Shown here: one piece after another, positions 1 to 8,631 of the stretch | How positions within the stretch are numbered: the first letter of the stretch is position 1 | Layout of the letters: each line of letters starts with the position of its first letter | From: CAZSSM01 sp964609385 | Lineage (GTDB): Bacteria > Planctomycetota > Planctomycetia > Isosphaerales > Isosphaeraceae | Reading direction: 5' to 3' | Length of the DNA stretch: 33,551 nt | Assembly (NCBI GenBank): GCA_964609385.1 | Contig: CAZSSM010000072.1 | Coordinates: 1-33,551 of the forward strand | The notes under the pieces: generated by a model | Told to the model about the DNA's origin: nothing | The model's input: only the letters and a program-made list of their open reading frames with translations | The model's database searches: none | Position numbers and translations under genes: made by a program

Positions 1-2141
1 CCGTGCACCCCAAGGATCCCCGCTACAAGCACCTCATCGGTCTGACCGTCACCTTGCCGCTGAGCAATCGCGAGATCCCGATCGTCGGCGACGGCGAACT
101 GGTCGACCCCAAATTCGGCACCGGCTGTGTGAAGGTGACCCCTGCGCACGACCCGAACGACTACAAGACCGGACTCCGGCACAGCCTGCCCCGGATCAAC
201 CTGCTCAACCCCGACGGCACCTACAACGAAAACGCCGGCGCCTACCAAGGGCTGCCTATCAAGCAGGTCCGCAAACGCGTGCTGGCCGACCTCGAGGAAC
301 AAGGCTACCTCGTCGAGACCAAGGACCACCCGACCCGCATCAACTACTCGGACCGGAGCAAGACGGCCATCGAGCCGTTCTTGTCCGATCAGTGGTTCGT
401 GTTCATGGGTGATCGAGACGGCCAACCCGGGTTGGCCCAGCAGGCGATGGACGCGGTGACCTCCGGTCGCGTCACGTTCCACCCCGAGCGCTACGCCAAA
501 GGGTACCTCGATTGGCTCAAAGAGAAGCAGGACTGGTGCATCAGCCGCCAGCTCTGGTGGGGCCACCGGATCCCGATCTGGTCCGCGCCGGCGGTCGAGG
601 AATCGCGCTTGACGTCGGCTTTCGAGGGTCGCGACGACGTCCACTGGACCCCCGACGAGACCCGGCCCGGCGGCTGGCTCATCTGCGCTTTGGAGGACCT
701 GCCCGCCGACGCCTTGGGCGACGACATCACCTTGGAGCAGGACCCCGACGTGCTCGACACCTGGTTCAGCTCGGCGCTCTGGCCCCACTCGACCTTGGGC
801 TGGCCCGAGCCGACCAAGGACCTCGAGACCTACTACCCGACGAGTGTGCTCAGCACGGCCCGTGACATCATCTCGCTCTGGGTGGCGCGGATGATCATCT
901 TCGGTCAGTTCAACATGAACGACGTGCCGTTCACCAATGTCTATATTCACTCGGTCATCCTCGACGGCAATGGCGAGCGGATGAGCAAGAGCAAGGGCAA
1001 CGGGGTCGACCCGGTCGACATCATCGACCTCTTCGGCGCCGACACGCTCCGCTACACCCTGGCCGCCGGCGCCACCGAGACCCAAGACCTGCGGATGCCC
1101 GTCTCCAAGACCAACCTGGACGACGGCCGCGAGGTCAACACCTCCAAGAAGTTCGAGGAGAACCGGCCGTTCCCCAACAAGATCTGGAACGCTGCGCGGT
1201 TCGCCCTGATGCACCTCGACGATAAGCCGATCGCCGACGGCCCGCTCGATCGCGAGGCCCTGCCGGTCGAGGACCGCTGGATCCTCAGTCGGCTCGCTCA
1301 GGCCGCCCGCGATGCGACCATCGACCTGGAGGCCTTCCGCTTCGCCGATGCCGCCAAGGGGCTCCGTGAGTTCACCTGGAACGACTTCTGCGACTACTAC
1401 CTGGAATTCATCAAGACCCGGCTTGCCGACGAGCAGGCCGCCCCGACAGCGCGTCGGACCTTGGCCATTGCCCTGGACGGACTCTGCCGGCTCCTGCACC
1501 CGATCATGCCGTTCGTCACCGAGCAGATCTGGCAGGCGCTCAACCAATCGGTGCCGACCCGAGGGCTCGGTCAGCCCGAGCCGGCCGCCGAGAGCGTCTG
1601 CATTGCCGAGTGGCCCAACGCCGAGGCCGAGACCGGACCGCTCGCCACCTGGATCGACGCCGAGTCCGAAGCGCAGGTCGCCCAGTGGCGTGAGAAGATC
1701 ATCGCCCTGCGGACCCTCCGCGCCGAGCGTCGACTCCCCCCGTCGGCCAAGATCGCGCCGACGATCGTCGCGGCCGGGTCGGTCGCCGCGACCCTGGAGG
1801 CGGGCGCCTCACGGATCGCTCCGCTGGCCGGCGCCGAAACGTTGACGATCGTCAACGAGCTGGCCGAGCGTCCCCAGGGCGCCGCCGTCGTCGTGCTCGC
1901 CGACGCCGAGATCATCGTCCCATTAGAGGGGCTCATCGACCTCGATGCCGAGCGCGCTCGGTTGGACAAGGAGCGCGATCAGATCGCCAAGCAGCTCAAG
2001 GGAATCGAGTCGAAGCTCGCCAACGAGAAGTTCGTCAGCAACGCCCCGGCCGAGGTCGTCGACCAGCAGCGCGCCAAGTTGGCCGAACTCCAAGGCAGAC
2101 ACCAGACCGTCGAGGCCTTGCTAGCCGAATACGGAGGCTGA
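1..2141 (+). CDS. valS: Valine--tRNA ligase, C-terminal part (5' end outside window)
   Basis: Class I aminoacyl-tRNA synthetase that charges tRNA-Val in the cytoplasm. The reading frame is open from the first complete codon at position 3, so the gene begins left of the window and its HIGH motif is not visible. Seen here are the end of the CP1 editing domain (GTGCVKVTPAHDPNDY near residue 40 of the visible part), the KMSKS loop as ERMSKSKGNGVDP (MSKSK at 981-995), the anticodon-binding helical domain, and the C-terminal tRNA-binding coiled coil rich in Glu, Lys and Arg (last ~65 residues, ending near LLAEYGG). The usual ValRS motif is KSKGNVVDP, so the glycine in GNGVDP is a small deviation. 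About 712 residues are visible of an expected 900 or more. An 11-bp inverted repeat lies about 40 bp after the stop. Confidence 0.96.
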   Translation, partial: VHPKDPRYKHLIGLTVTLPLSNREIPIVGDGELVDPKFGTGCVKVTPAHDPNDYKTGLRHSLPRINLLNPDGTYNENAGAYQGLPIKQVRKRVLADLEEQGYLVETKDHPTRINYSDRSKTAIEPFLSDQWFVFMGDRDGQPGLAQQAMDAVTSGRVTFHPERYAKGYLDWLKEKQDWCISRQLWWGHRIPIWSAPAVEESRLTSAFEGRDDVHWTPDETRPGGWLICALEDLPADALGDDITLEQDPDVLDTWFSSALWPHSTLGWPEPTKDLETYYPTSVLSTARDIISLWVARMIIFGQFNMNDVPFTNVYIHSVILDGNGERMSKSKGNGVDPVDIIDLFGADTLRYTLAAGATETQDLRMPVSKTNLDDGREVNTSKKFEENRPFPNKIWNAARFALMHLDDKPIADGPLDREALPVEDRWILSRLAQAARDATIDLEAFRFADAAKGLREFTWNDFCDYYLEFIKTRLADEQAAPTARRTLAIALDGLCRLLHPIMPFVTEQIWQALNQSVPTRGLGQPEPAAESVCIAEWPNAEAETGPLATWIDAESEAQVAQWREKIIALRTLRAERRLPPSAKIAPTIVAAGSVAATLEAGASRIAPLAGAETLTIVNELAERPQGAAVVVLADAEIIVPLEGLIDLDAERARLDKERDQIAKQLKGIESKLANEKFVSNAPAEVVDQQRAKLAELQGRHQTVEALLAEYGG

Positions 2142-2180
2142 GCACCCCCCAACGCGTTGCCGTCTCGGCGGTGAATGCCC

Positions 2181-2221
2181 CGACCCCGTCGACGGGTTAT
2201 GCTTGTGCGGCGACGGGGTCG
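2181..2221 (+). terminator. 11-bp perfect inverted repeat after valS
   Basis: The arms cgaccccgtcg (2181-2191) and cgacggggtcg (2211-2221) are perfectly complementary around a 19-nt loop. The element lies 39 bp after the valS stop and about 50 bp before the start of the next gene. It could end valS transcripts or form a hairpin in the leader of the downstream gene. No T-run follows, so it is not a textbook intrinsic terminator. Confidence 0.4.
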
Positions 2222-2272
2222 CGGACGTCCGCGACCTATCCGAGATCGGACCATGAGATGGGAGCCGGTGCC

Positions 2273-2605
2273 ATGACGCGCATCGCGGGAATGTCGGCGT
2301 TGGGGGTCGTATTGTTGGGTCTCGGCCTGTTCCTGGGCTCGGTCCGCGTGGGGGCGACCCAAGAGCCCCTCCGGCCCGAGCCGATCCAACCGATTCAGCC
2401 GCTCTTCACCCGGTTCGAATACCTGACCGTCGAACGACCGTTGCAGGCCGCCGACCTCAACGCGCTGGGCGCCCAGGGCTGGGAACTCGTCGCCCTCGAA
2501 CCCGCCCAGCGCTACGTGCTCGTCTCCGGCGGTGGCGGGTTCCGCAACCGGAGCACCGTCCAGACCATCGAGCCCCGCTACTACTTCAAGCGGCCGGCGC
2601 GCTGA
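2273..2605 (+). CDS. Small exported DUF4177-like protein
   Basis: A 110-residue protein. The start at 2273 is chosen because GGAG (2261-2264) sits 8 nt upstream; an ATG at 2258 and a longer in-frame extension have no such site. Residues 5-25 form one hydrophobic segment (GVVLLGLGLFLGSV), either an N-terminal anchor or a signal peptide. A proline-rich linker follows (RPEPIQPIQPL). The mature part carries FEYLTV, LNALGAQGWELVAL and a final YYFKRP, the spacing seen in the DUF4177 family (short strand, helix with GWELV, C-terminal strand). The function of that family is unknown. It follows valS on the same strand but is separated from it by a hairpin, so it may have its own transcript. Confidence 0.7.
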   Translation: MTRIAGMSALGVVLLGLGLFLGSVRVGATQEPLRPEPIQPIQPLFTRFEYLTVERPLQAADLNALGAQGWELVALEPAQRYVLVSGGGGFRNRSTVQTIEPRYYFKRPAR

Positions 2606-2647
2606 GCGGTCGCCTCAAGTCCGATCGCCCTCACTTCGGATCGTCTT

Positions 2648-3373
2648 CTATTTCATATATGGTTCGAGCATGATGCGTGGCACCCCGATGTCGACGACGT
2701 GGACGTCGCCGAGGTAGTCGGGGGCCGGCTGTCGTTCGAAGCCGGCCTTGCGCGCGACGAAAGTGACCGTCAACCGCGCACGCACGGCGATCCCCTGCGG
2801 CTGGCCGGTGTCGGCGTCGAGCCCCGAGGGGATGTCGAGCGCCAGGACCGGACGCTCGGACGTGTTGAGTCGGTCGACCACCTCGGCATGCCGACCGGCG
2901 ATCGGCCGGCTCAGGCCCGTGCCGAAGAGGCCGTCGACGACCCAGTCGGCCCGAGCCAGCAGCGGCCCGAGCCAGTCCAGGTCCGGCTCGGCCTCGGGGT
3001 CGCGGACCTCCTGCGCGATTCCGGCCCGATCAAGGACCCGATGCTGGACAGCCGCGTCGCCCCGGATCGTCCCAGGTCGCGCCAACCAGACCACATGGAC
3101 GTCCAGGCCGACCCGGTCCAAGTGCCGCGCCAAGGCCCCGCCATCCCCGCCGTTGTTGCCCGATCCGGCCAGAATCACAATCCTGGGGACGCCCCCCGAT
3201 CCCGAGCCGCGACCGTTCCGGCGACCCAATTCCTCAAGGAGGACCTCCGAAGCGCCCCGCGAGGCATTCTCCATCAGGACCAAGGTCGGCAGCCCGAACT
3301 CCTCGGCCGCGACCCGGTCCAGTGCCCGGACCTCCTCACGCGTCAACGGGCGGATCGGTCTCGAACCTAACAT
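2648..3373 (-). CDS. nnrE: NAD(P)H-hydrate epimerase (YjeF N-terminal domain)
   Basis: Interconverts the R and S epimers of damaged, hydrated NADH or NADPH so that the partner dehydratase can repair the S form. The 241-residue protein shows the family motifs in order: MENAS (34-38), GSGNNGGDG (70-78), DGLFGTG (147-153) and DIPSGLDADTG (180-190). The aspartate of the last motif is the expected catalytic or metal-binding region. The start at 3373 follows GGGAG by 5 nt; an upstream in-frame extension to 3718 is low-complexity and unlike the family. The kinase-like dehydratase domain (NnrD), fused in E. coli YjeF, is absent, so this is the stand-alone epimerase form. It is divergent from dnaA across a 507-bp gap. 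Confidence 0.93.
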   Translation of the reverse strand: MLGSRPIRPLTREEVRALDRVAAEEFGLPTLVLMENASRGASEVLLEELGRRNGRGSGSGGVPRIVILAGSGNNGGDGGALARHLDRVGLDVHVVWLARPGTIRGDAAVQHRVLDRAGIAQEVRDPEAEPDLDWLGPLLARADWVVDGLFGTGLSRPIAGRHAEVVDRLNTSERPVLALDIPSGLDADTGQPQGIAVRARLTVTFVARKAGFERQPAPDYLGDVHVVDIGVPRIMLEPYMK

Positions 3374-3880
3374 CGTCGCTCCCAGATCTAGAGTCGCGGG
3401 ATCGCCTCGACGACGCGATCCGATCCCGCAAAAGGCAACCGATGGCCGACTGGTCCCCGACCATCTTCGAGGATCGGCCCGTCGTGGTCCAGCGCGAGCA
3501 CGCGCCGCGCCAGTCGCGCCAAACCGAGTGCGCCTCAGGTTCCGGCGCGCTAAAGCTGGCCAGGTCGGCACGATCGCGCCCCCGGCCCGATTCGCCGACC
3601 CAAGCGCTTTGACATCCCCATAATGGCGCGGAACATCACTCCGTCCGCGCATCGACCGTGGCGCAACCGCGTCGACCGATCCCGAGCATGAAGGCTCAGA
3701 GGATCGTGGTCGGGGCACTTCGACGACCGGCCTCCCGACGGAACACGCCGGTCTCGTCGAACGCCGATCGGACCCAACAACATTACCCCTCTCAATCTCA
3801 AGTCCTTCCGCCCGACGTAGGGCGAGGCGACCCGGACGTCGACGTGGAGCGTCGCGGACGCGGCCCGAGGAGTCGACCCG
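3374..3880. other. Intergenic region between nnrE and dnaA
   Basis: The 507 bp must hold the divergent promoters of nnrE and dnaA. Open frames here have no family resemblance and no ribosome-binding sites. AGGAG at 3868-3872, 8 nt before the dnaA ATG, is the only clear signal. No cluster of DnaA boxes (TTATNCACA) and no AT-rich unwinding element were seen, so there is no support for an origin in this gap. Confidence 0.6.
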
Positions 3881-5542
3881 ATGCCAATCCAGACGGTCAG
3901 CCCGAGCCGAAGGACACCGAACGCGTGCCCCGATGTCCCGACGGCCATCGATGACGAACTGGTCCCAGCCCGAAGCGCCTTGGAGACCCGGTTACGCGAC
4001 GCGATCAAAGAGGCCCTCGGCGCGTCCAAGTTCGACCTCTGGTTCGGCGCCGGCGTCCGGCTCGGGATCGTCGGCGATGCGCTCCGGGTCAGCGTCCCCA
4101 ACCAGTTCTTCTTCCAATGGATCAAGAACCGTTACGGACGCCACCTTCAAGAATCCGCGAGACAAGTAACGGGCCGAACCGTCTCACTTCGATTCGAGAT
4201 CCAAGATTCCGAAAACGACGATCCTTCGAAACAATCCGATCCGTTCAATGACGGGAACGCAACTCAGAGATTCGCTCCCGAGCCATCGTCAACGTCGGCC
4301 CAGCATGACGACGAACTCGGCACTCAAAAAGAGGGCGAAAAGCAAACGAGCCCGCCCGAGACGGAGCCTCGGACGGGGACCGATCGGTCAAGTCCGCGCG
4401 TCGCCCGTCGCGCCCTCGGTGTCGGTCCCGATCCGGATCAGGTCGACGCCGCGTTGCAGATCATGTATCAACGACCCACTCCCCACGGTTCGACGCCCCC
4501 CAAGCGTCGACTCCGTTCGCTCGACTCGTTCGTCGTCGGGTCATCGAATCGGCTGGCCCACGCCTCGGCTCTCGAGATGGTCGCCTCAGGCGGATCGGCC
4601 TTCAACCCGCTGATCTTCTACGGCGGTGTCGGGCTGGGCAAGACCCACCTGTTGGAGGGGATCACCGAGGCCTTGCGAGCCTCGAAGCCGGGACTCAACC
4701 TGAGCCACATGACGGCCGAGAACTTCACAAACGAGTTCCTCGAATCGATGCGCGGTAATCGGATGTCCGGGTTCCGGTCCAAACACCGGGCATTTGAGGC
4801 CTTGATCGTCGACGACGTCCATTTCCTTGCGTCGAAGCGCGCGACACAAGACGAATTTCTGCATACGTTCAATTCCTTGACCGATCGGGGTGGCCTGATC
4901 GTCTTGGCCATCGATGACCATCCGCGCAGAGTCTCGAGGCTGACCGAGGAACTGGCCACGCGGTTCCTGGGCGGGATGGTGGTCAAGCTGGAACCGCCGG
5001 ACGTCGAGACGCGCGCGGCGATCCTCCGGGCCAAGGCTGTCTCTAGGCGTGCCGAAGTCCCCGAGCCGGTCATCATCTATCTGGCCGAGAACTTCCGAGG
5101 CAGCGTCCGCGAGCTGGAGGGGGCCTTGAGCACACTGATCGCCCACGCCTCGTTGATCCGACGTCGGATCGACATCAACTTGGCACGGGTGGTCCTTCGC
5201 GAGACGATCCACCATACCGCGCGAGCGATCGCCCTACGCGACGTCGAGCGGGCCGTCTGCAAACTCTTCCAGATCGACTCGGATCGGCTCAAGGGCGAAA
5301 GCCGTTCGCGATCGGTGACCCAGCCGCGCATGATCGCCATGTACCTGGCGCGTCGGCATACCAGCGCCAGCTACAGCGAGATCGGCCGCCACTTCGGCGG
5401 ACGCAACCACTCAACGGTGATCGCCGCCGAGAAGAAGGTCACGCTCTGGACCCGCGACGAGAACCGACAACCCTTACTCGAAGGGTTCCAGACCGTCTCG
5501 GAGATCCTCGACCTGCTCGAAACGAAACTGCAACAAACATGA
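3881..5542 (+). CDS. dnaA: Chromosomal replication initiator DnaA
   Basis: AAA+ initiator that binds DnaA boxes and opens the origin. The 553-residue chain has domain I (about residues 30-108, including FDLWFGAG and an NQFFFQWIKNRYG segment), a long acidic, polar domain II linker (about 109-205), the AAA+ core from SLDSFVVG (213), and the C-terminal DNA-binding domain IV. Walker A is YGGVGLGKTHL (247-257), Walker B is LIVDDVHFL (308-316), and the arginine-finger region is ELATRF (357-362). The DnaA signature appears as GGRNHSTVIAAEKKV (506-520), with Asn where E. coli has Asp in its DHTTV motif. The start is supported by AGGAG 8 nt upstream. No dnaN, recF or gyrB follows, unlike the classic arrangement; isolated dnaA genes are known in Planctomycetes. 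Neighbours are nnrE (divergent) and an unrelated membrane protein. Confidence 0.94.
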   Translation: MPIQTVSPSRRTPNACPDVPTAIDDELVPARSALETRLRDAIKEALGASKFDLWFGAGVRLGIVGDALRVSVPNQFFFQWIKNRYGRHLQESARQVTGRTVSLRFEIQDSENDDPSKQSDPFNDGNATQRFAPEPSSTSAQHDDELGTQKEGEKQTSPPETEPRTGTDRSSPRVARRALGVGPDPDQVDAALQIMYQRPTPHGSTPPKRRLRSLDSFVVGSSNRLAHASALEMVASGGSAFNPLIFYGGVGLGKTHLLEGITEALRASKPGLNLSHMTAENFTNEFLESMRGNRMSGFRSKHRAFEALIVDDVHFLASKRATQDEFLHTFNSLTDRGGLIVLAIDDHPRRVSRLTEELATRFLGGMVVKLEPPDVETRAAILRAKAVSRRAEVPEPVIIYLAENFRGSVRELEGALSTLIAHASLIRRRIDINLARVVLRETIHHTARAIALRDVERAVCKLFQIDSDRLKGESRSRSVTQPRMIAMYLARRHTSASYSEIGRHFGGRNHSTVIAAEKKVTLWTRDENRQPLLEGFQTVSEILDLLETKLQQT

Positions 5543-5556
5543 CACCTCCAGCCCCT

Positions 5557-5591
5557 TCATCGATCCTCCAAGATTATGAAGAGATCGATGA
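5557..5591 (+). terminator. Possible hairpin after dnaA
   Basis: Arms tcatcgatc (5557-5565) and gatcgatga (5583-5591) are complementary over 9 bp with a 17-nt loop, 14 bp after the dnaA stop. No T-run follows. CGATCG-like words are common in this genome, so chance is a real possibility. Confidence 0.25.
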
Positions 5592-5807
5592 CACAACCAT
5601 TGACAAAGGCGAGGGCGGGTCGAAAACTAGTCCTATGTGGACAGTTGTCGTAGGCCGCGCATCGAGGACCTGACCGCCCGCCTATCGTCGGCGGGTTGGA
5701 GCGATGGACTCGTGCTGGATCGACGTACGGCATCACCGCGAATCGCCGGTCGTTCGAGCCCCTGCCCGGCCATATCGAGATGAACATCGTCGAGAAGGGT
5801 CCCTGCC

Positions 5808-6473
5808 ATGCTGACGTTTCTGTCCGAGAACCCGTGGCCCTTGACCGGCCTCTTCGGCGGGGTCTGTGCGCTCTGCCTAGTCATCCTGATGGTCACTGGG
5901 CGCGGCCCGTTCCTGATCGGCGGCCTGGTCAGCGGAGGCCTGGCTCTCCTCGTCCTGCTGGTCGAAGCGTTCTGGGTCACCGACATCGAGCGGATCGAGG
6001 CGGTCGTCCAGGAGATCGCCCGGGGCGTCAGGGACGGTGACGAAGAGGCCGTCGCCGAACACCTTGCCGATGGGCTCGATCTCCAACTCGGGAACATCCC
6101 CTTGCCGCTACCCGACGCGATCGAATTACCGCTACTCGACCCGATTGATCCCTCCATTCTCATCATCCGAACAGCGATGGACACGGCCGACTTCGACATG
6201 ATTCGGATCACGGCATGGGACGCGATCCATGCCGGACAACAGTCGCGACAAGGGTATGCCACCTTCAGCGTCCTCGCACGCGGCGAGGGCTCCTACGGCG
6301 GCCCCGGCAACCGATACCCCTTCACCGTGACAACCCACTGGACGCTCGGATTCCGCGAGATCGACGGTCAGTGGAAGGTCGATCAGATTAAGTACCTCGG
6401 CGGACCTCAAGGGTTGCCCAGCTACATGACAGGCATGACCAACCGTGTCGGCACATTCATGCCGAACCGCTAA
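5808..6473 (+). CDS. Membrane-anchored protein of unknown function, possible NTF2-like domain
   Basis: A 221-residue protein of no recognised family. Two hydrophobic segments (about residues 11-29 and 35-56) form a short N-terminal hairpin in the membrane. From about residue 60 a soluble part starts with a helix (IERIEAVVQEIARGVRDGDE) and ends with strands such as THWTLGFREIDGQWKVDQIK. A helix reading VRDGDEEAVAEHLADG followed by strands and a closing FREIDGQWKV is typical of NTF2/SnoaL-like domains, so that fold is my inference. GAGAAGG (5791-5797) lies 10 nt before the ATG at 5808. It is alone on its strand between dnaA and a convergent lipoprotein gene. Confidence 0.72.
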   Translation: MLTFLSENPWPLTGLFGGVCALCLVILMVTGRGPFLIGGLVSGGLALLVLLVEAFWVTDIERIEAVVQEIARGVRDGDEEAVAEHLADGLDLQLGNIPLPLPDAIELPLLDPIDPSILIIRTAMDTADFDMIRITAWDAIHAGQQSRQGYATFSVLARGEGSYGGPGNRYPFTVTTHWTLGFREIDGQWKVDQIKYLGGPQGLPSYMTGMTNRVGTFMPNR

Positions 6474-6532
6474 ACATGAACAATCACGAAACTTGATTGC
6501 ATCAGAGTTTGCAGAAAACTCTTCGAGAGCAG

Positions 6533-8569
6533 TTACTCTTCGATCCGTTGCGCGATCTGTTCGGCAGCCCTCTCGATCGCCTCTCGGCTCGGAGGGCTGA
6601 GCAACGCCCCCTGCTGTCGAGCGATCATCGCAAGGCTCTCGCGGGTGCCGATCCGGGCCAAGACCCGAACGGCGTCCACTCGAGATGCGGTTTCCTCGGA
6701 TCGGGAAGCCGCGATCGCGCTGAGGGGTGTTTCGAAGGACTCCGGCTCACGGAGGCTCCCGACCATCTCGGAGATGAACTCCGACTCGTCTCCCCAACGC
6801 GTGAGTGTCGCCTCGGCCATAGGAGTTGAGGCATCGATCGTCGCCAGGGTCACGGTCACCGACCTCCATGGTTCATAGGTCGGATCGCTGACGAGACGGA
6901 TCAGCCCTTGGGCTGTGTCCGGGTTGTACCAGAACCTCAAGGCGACCAGGGCATTGCGTCGGACGTCGGGGTTGGGATCCCTCGCCAGTCGGAGCAGTCC
7001 GGGGACCAGCGTCGGGTGGTCATGAGCCCTCGGCCGGCAACGAGCGAGTCGGGCGGCGGCTGCGAGGCGGTCGCGGGCCTTCCGACTCCCGAAGGCTTGG
7101 AGGATCGCGCGGAGTTCCCCCTTGGCGAACCCTTTCTGAGCGATGGCCCGGAGCGCCTCCTTAGCCGCCACCGCATCGCGATCGCGACCCGAGGCGATCC
7201 GTCGGAGTTCGGCCGCCGCACTCCCCCGATCGACTCGACCGAGCGCTTGGCAAACCCGACGCCGAACCTCCTCCTCGCGGTGTTGGAGCAGCGCCTTCAA
7301 GCTGGGGACACTCGGCTCGCCGAGCCGCTCGATCGCTGCGACGACCCTCGAAGCCTCCTCGGTATCGCCCCGGATCGCGCGTCGGGCCCAACGCATGGAG
7401 AGGGCCTCGCGATCGTACTGCGGTCCCCCTCGCTCGATGATCACCAGGATCGCGTCGATGGCCTCGACCCAGTGCGTGGCTTCAGGTTCGTCGAGGCAGC
7501 GGTCGAGTCGCTCGAGGCTCGACGTGTCGCCCCAAGCCCCTAAGGCGCGGGCGGCGTCGCGACGGACCTCAGGATCGGGGTCGTCCAACGCTTCCTCAAG
7601 CGCCTGGGCCGTCGCTTCGCGGAACCCCGAGGCGCGTCGCGATTCGTATCCTCGTCGGTCCGCTTCGCGTCGCGCTTCGACTTCGTCCGTGCTCAGCCGT
7701 CGCTTCCAGGCGGCCACGGTTGGACCATCCGGCCATCGGGCCTCGATCGCCGCCTTGGCAATCGTCAACGGTTCGCGGAGCGCCTCGGGGGTTGCGTCGG
7801 CCTCGATCTCCCGGAGCATCGCGAGGGCGTCCGGCCCCCCGATCGCCCCCAGGACGCGACACGCCGAGAGCAAGCCAACCTGCTCCTCGTCAACGATTCC
7901 CGACCCCGAGCCCAATTCCTCAGGGAGCCGCGATCGGACCAACGGCGCGATCGCCGGACCGAGTTCGATGAGGCCGTCGACGGCCTCATCGGGATAGGTT
8001 CTCCAGAGCTTGATCCAGGCCTCGGCCTTGCCATCGACGACCGGCAACGCGCGGAGGAGGTCCAACCACCCATGGGTATCAGGGTCGTCGACCGGAGCGT
8101 CCGTCAGGCGTCCGAGCCCGACATCGATGGTCTCGGCATCGCCCCAGACGACCAGCGCATCCCGGGCCAGCGCGCGGACCTCGGAGTCGGGATCGTCGAC
8201 GGCCGCGTTCTCCAAGGCGCGCGCGATCCGGTCGCGGGCGGCGGGGGACTCGGGCTGCACCGAGCCATCGAGCGTCGCGATTGCGTTGACGGCCGCCAAC
8301 CGATCGGCCACCGCGCCGAACTCTAGGTCCCCCAGTAAATCCGACCATAAGGACTCGGAGCCTTCGGACGTCGACTTCGCCTCGTCGTCGACGATCGGCT
8401 CGATATCGTCGACACGATCGGTGGGCGGTCGTGTTGGGAGTTCGACGTCGACCCCATACCCACCGCAGCCGCTCGCCAGCAAGGCGATCCCGACGATGAC
8501 CCAACGCCAAATGCGACGTGTCCGCAGCTCAACCGCGACCGGCGTGCGATGCTGATCGTCATTAATCAT
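6533..8569 (-). CDS. HEAT-repeat lipoprotein
   Basis: A 678-residue exported protein built mainly of HEAT or PBS-lyase-type helical repeats. The signal peptide has a hydrophobic core (WVIVGIALLASGC) ending in the lipobox LASGC, with Cys35 as the lipidation site. A short acidic linker precedes the repeats. Repeats recur as, for example, DPDSEVRALARDALVVWGD, DPDPEVRRDAARALGAWGD, HREEEVRRRVCQALGRVD and DPNPDVRRNALVALRFWYN. The ATG at 8569 is chosen because GGGAG lies 7 nt upstream; an adjacent TTG is too close. HEAT arrays usually serve as protein-binding scaffolds; the partner is unknown. It lies 62 bp downstream of another lipoprotein gene on the same strand, which suggests co-transcription and a joint envelope role. 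Confidence 0.82.
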   Translation of the reverse strand: MINDDQHRTPVAVELRTRRIWRWVIVGIALLASGCGGYGVDVELPTRPPTDRVDDIEPIVDDEAKSTSEGSESLWSDLLGDLEFGAVADRLAAVNAIATLDGSVQPESPAARDRIARALENAAVDDPDSEVRALARDALVVWGDAETIDVGLGRLTDAPVDDPDTHGWLDLLRALPVVDGKAEAWIKLWRTYPDEAVDGLIELGPAIAPLVRSRLPEELGSGSGIVDEEQVGLLSACRVLGAIGGPDALAMLREIEADATPEALREPLTIAKAAIEARWPDGPTVAAWKRRLSTDEVEARREADRRGYESRRASGFREATAQALEEALDDPDPEVRRDAARALGAWGDTSSLERLDRCLDEPEATHWVEAIDAILVIIERGGPQYDREALSMRWARRAIRGDTEEASRVVAAIERLGEPSVPSLKALLQHREEEVRRRVCQALGRVDRGSAAAELRRIASGRDRDAVAAKEALRAIAQKGFAKGELRAILQAFGSRKARDRLAAAARLARCRPRAHDHPTLVPGLLRLARDPNPDVRRNALVALRFWYNPDTAQGLIRLVSDPTYEPWRSVTVTLATIDASTPMAEATLTRWGDESEFISEMVGSLREPESFETPLSAIAASRSEETASRVDAVRVLARIGTRESLAMIARQQGALLSPPSREAIERAAEQIAQRIEE

Positions 8570-8631
8570 CAAGAAGCTCCCTATCCATCAGCTTCGAGGG
8601 ATCTCGGGATTCCGAAAACACAATCATCGGG

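Noticed and set aside
5636..5644. DnaA-box-like TGTGGACAG downstream of dnaA
   Set aside because: Reverse complement CTGTCCACA matches TTATCCACA at only 7 of 9 positions and stands alone, without an AT-rich element or a cluster.
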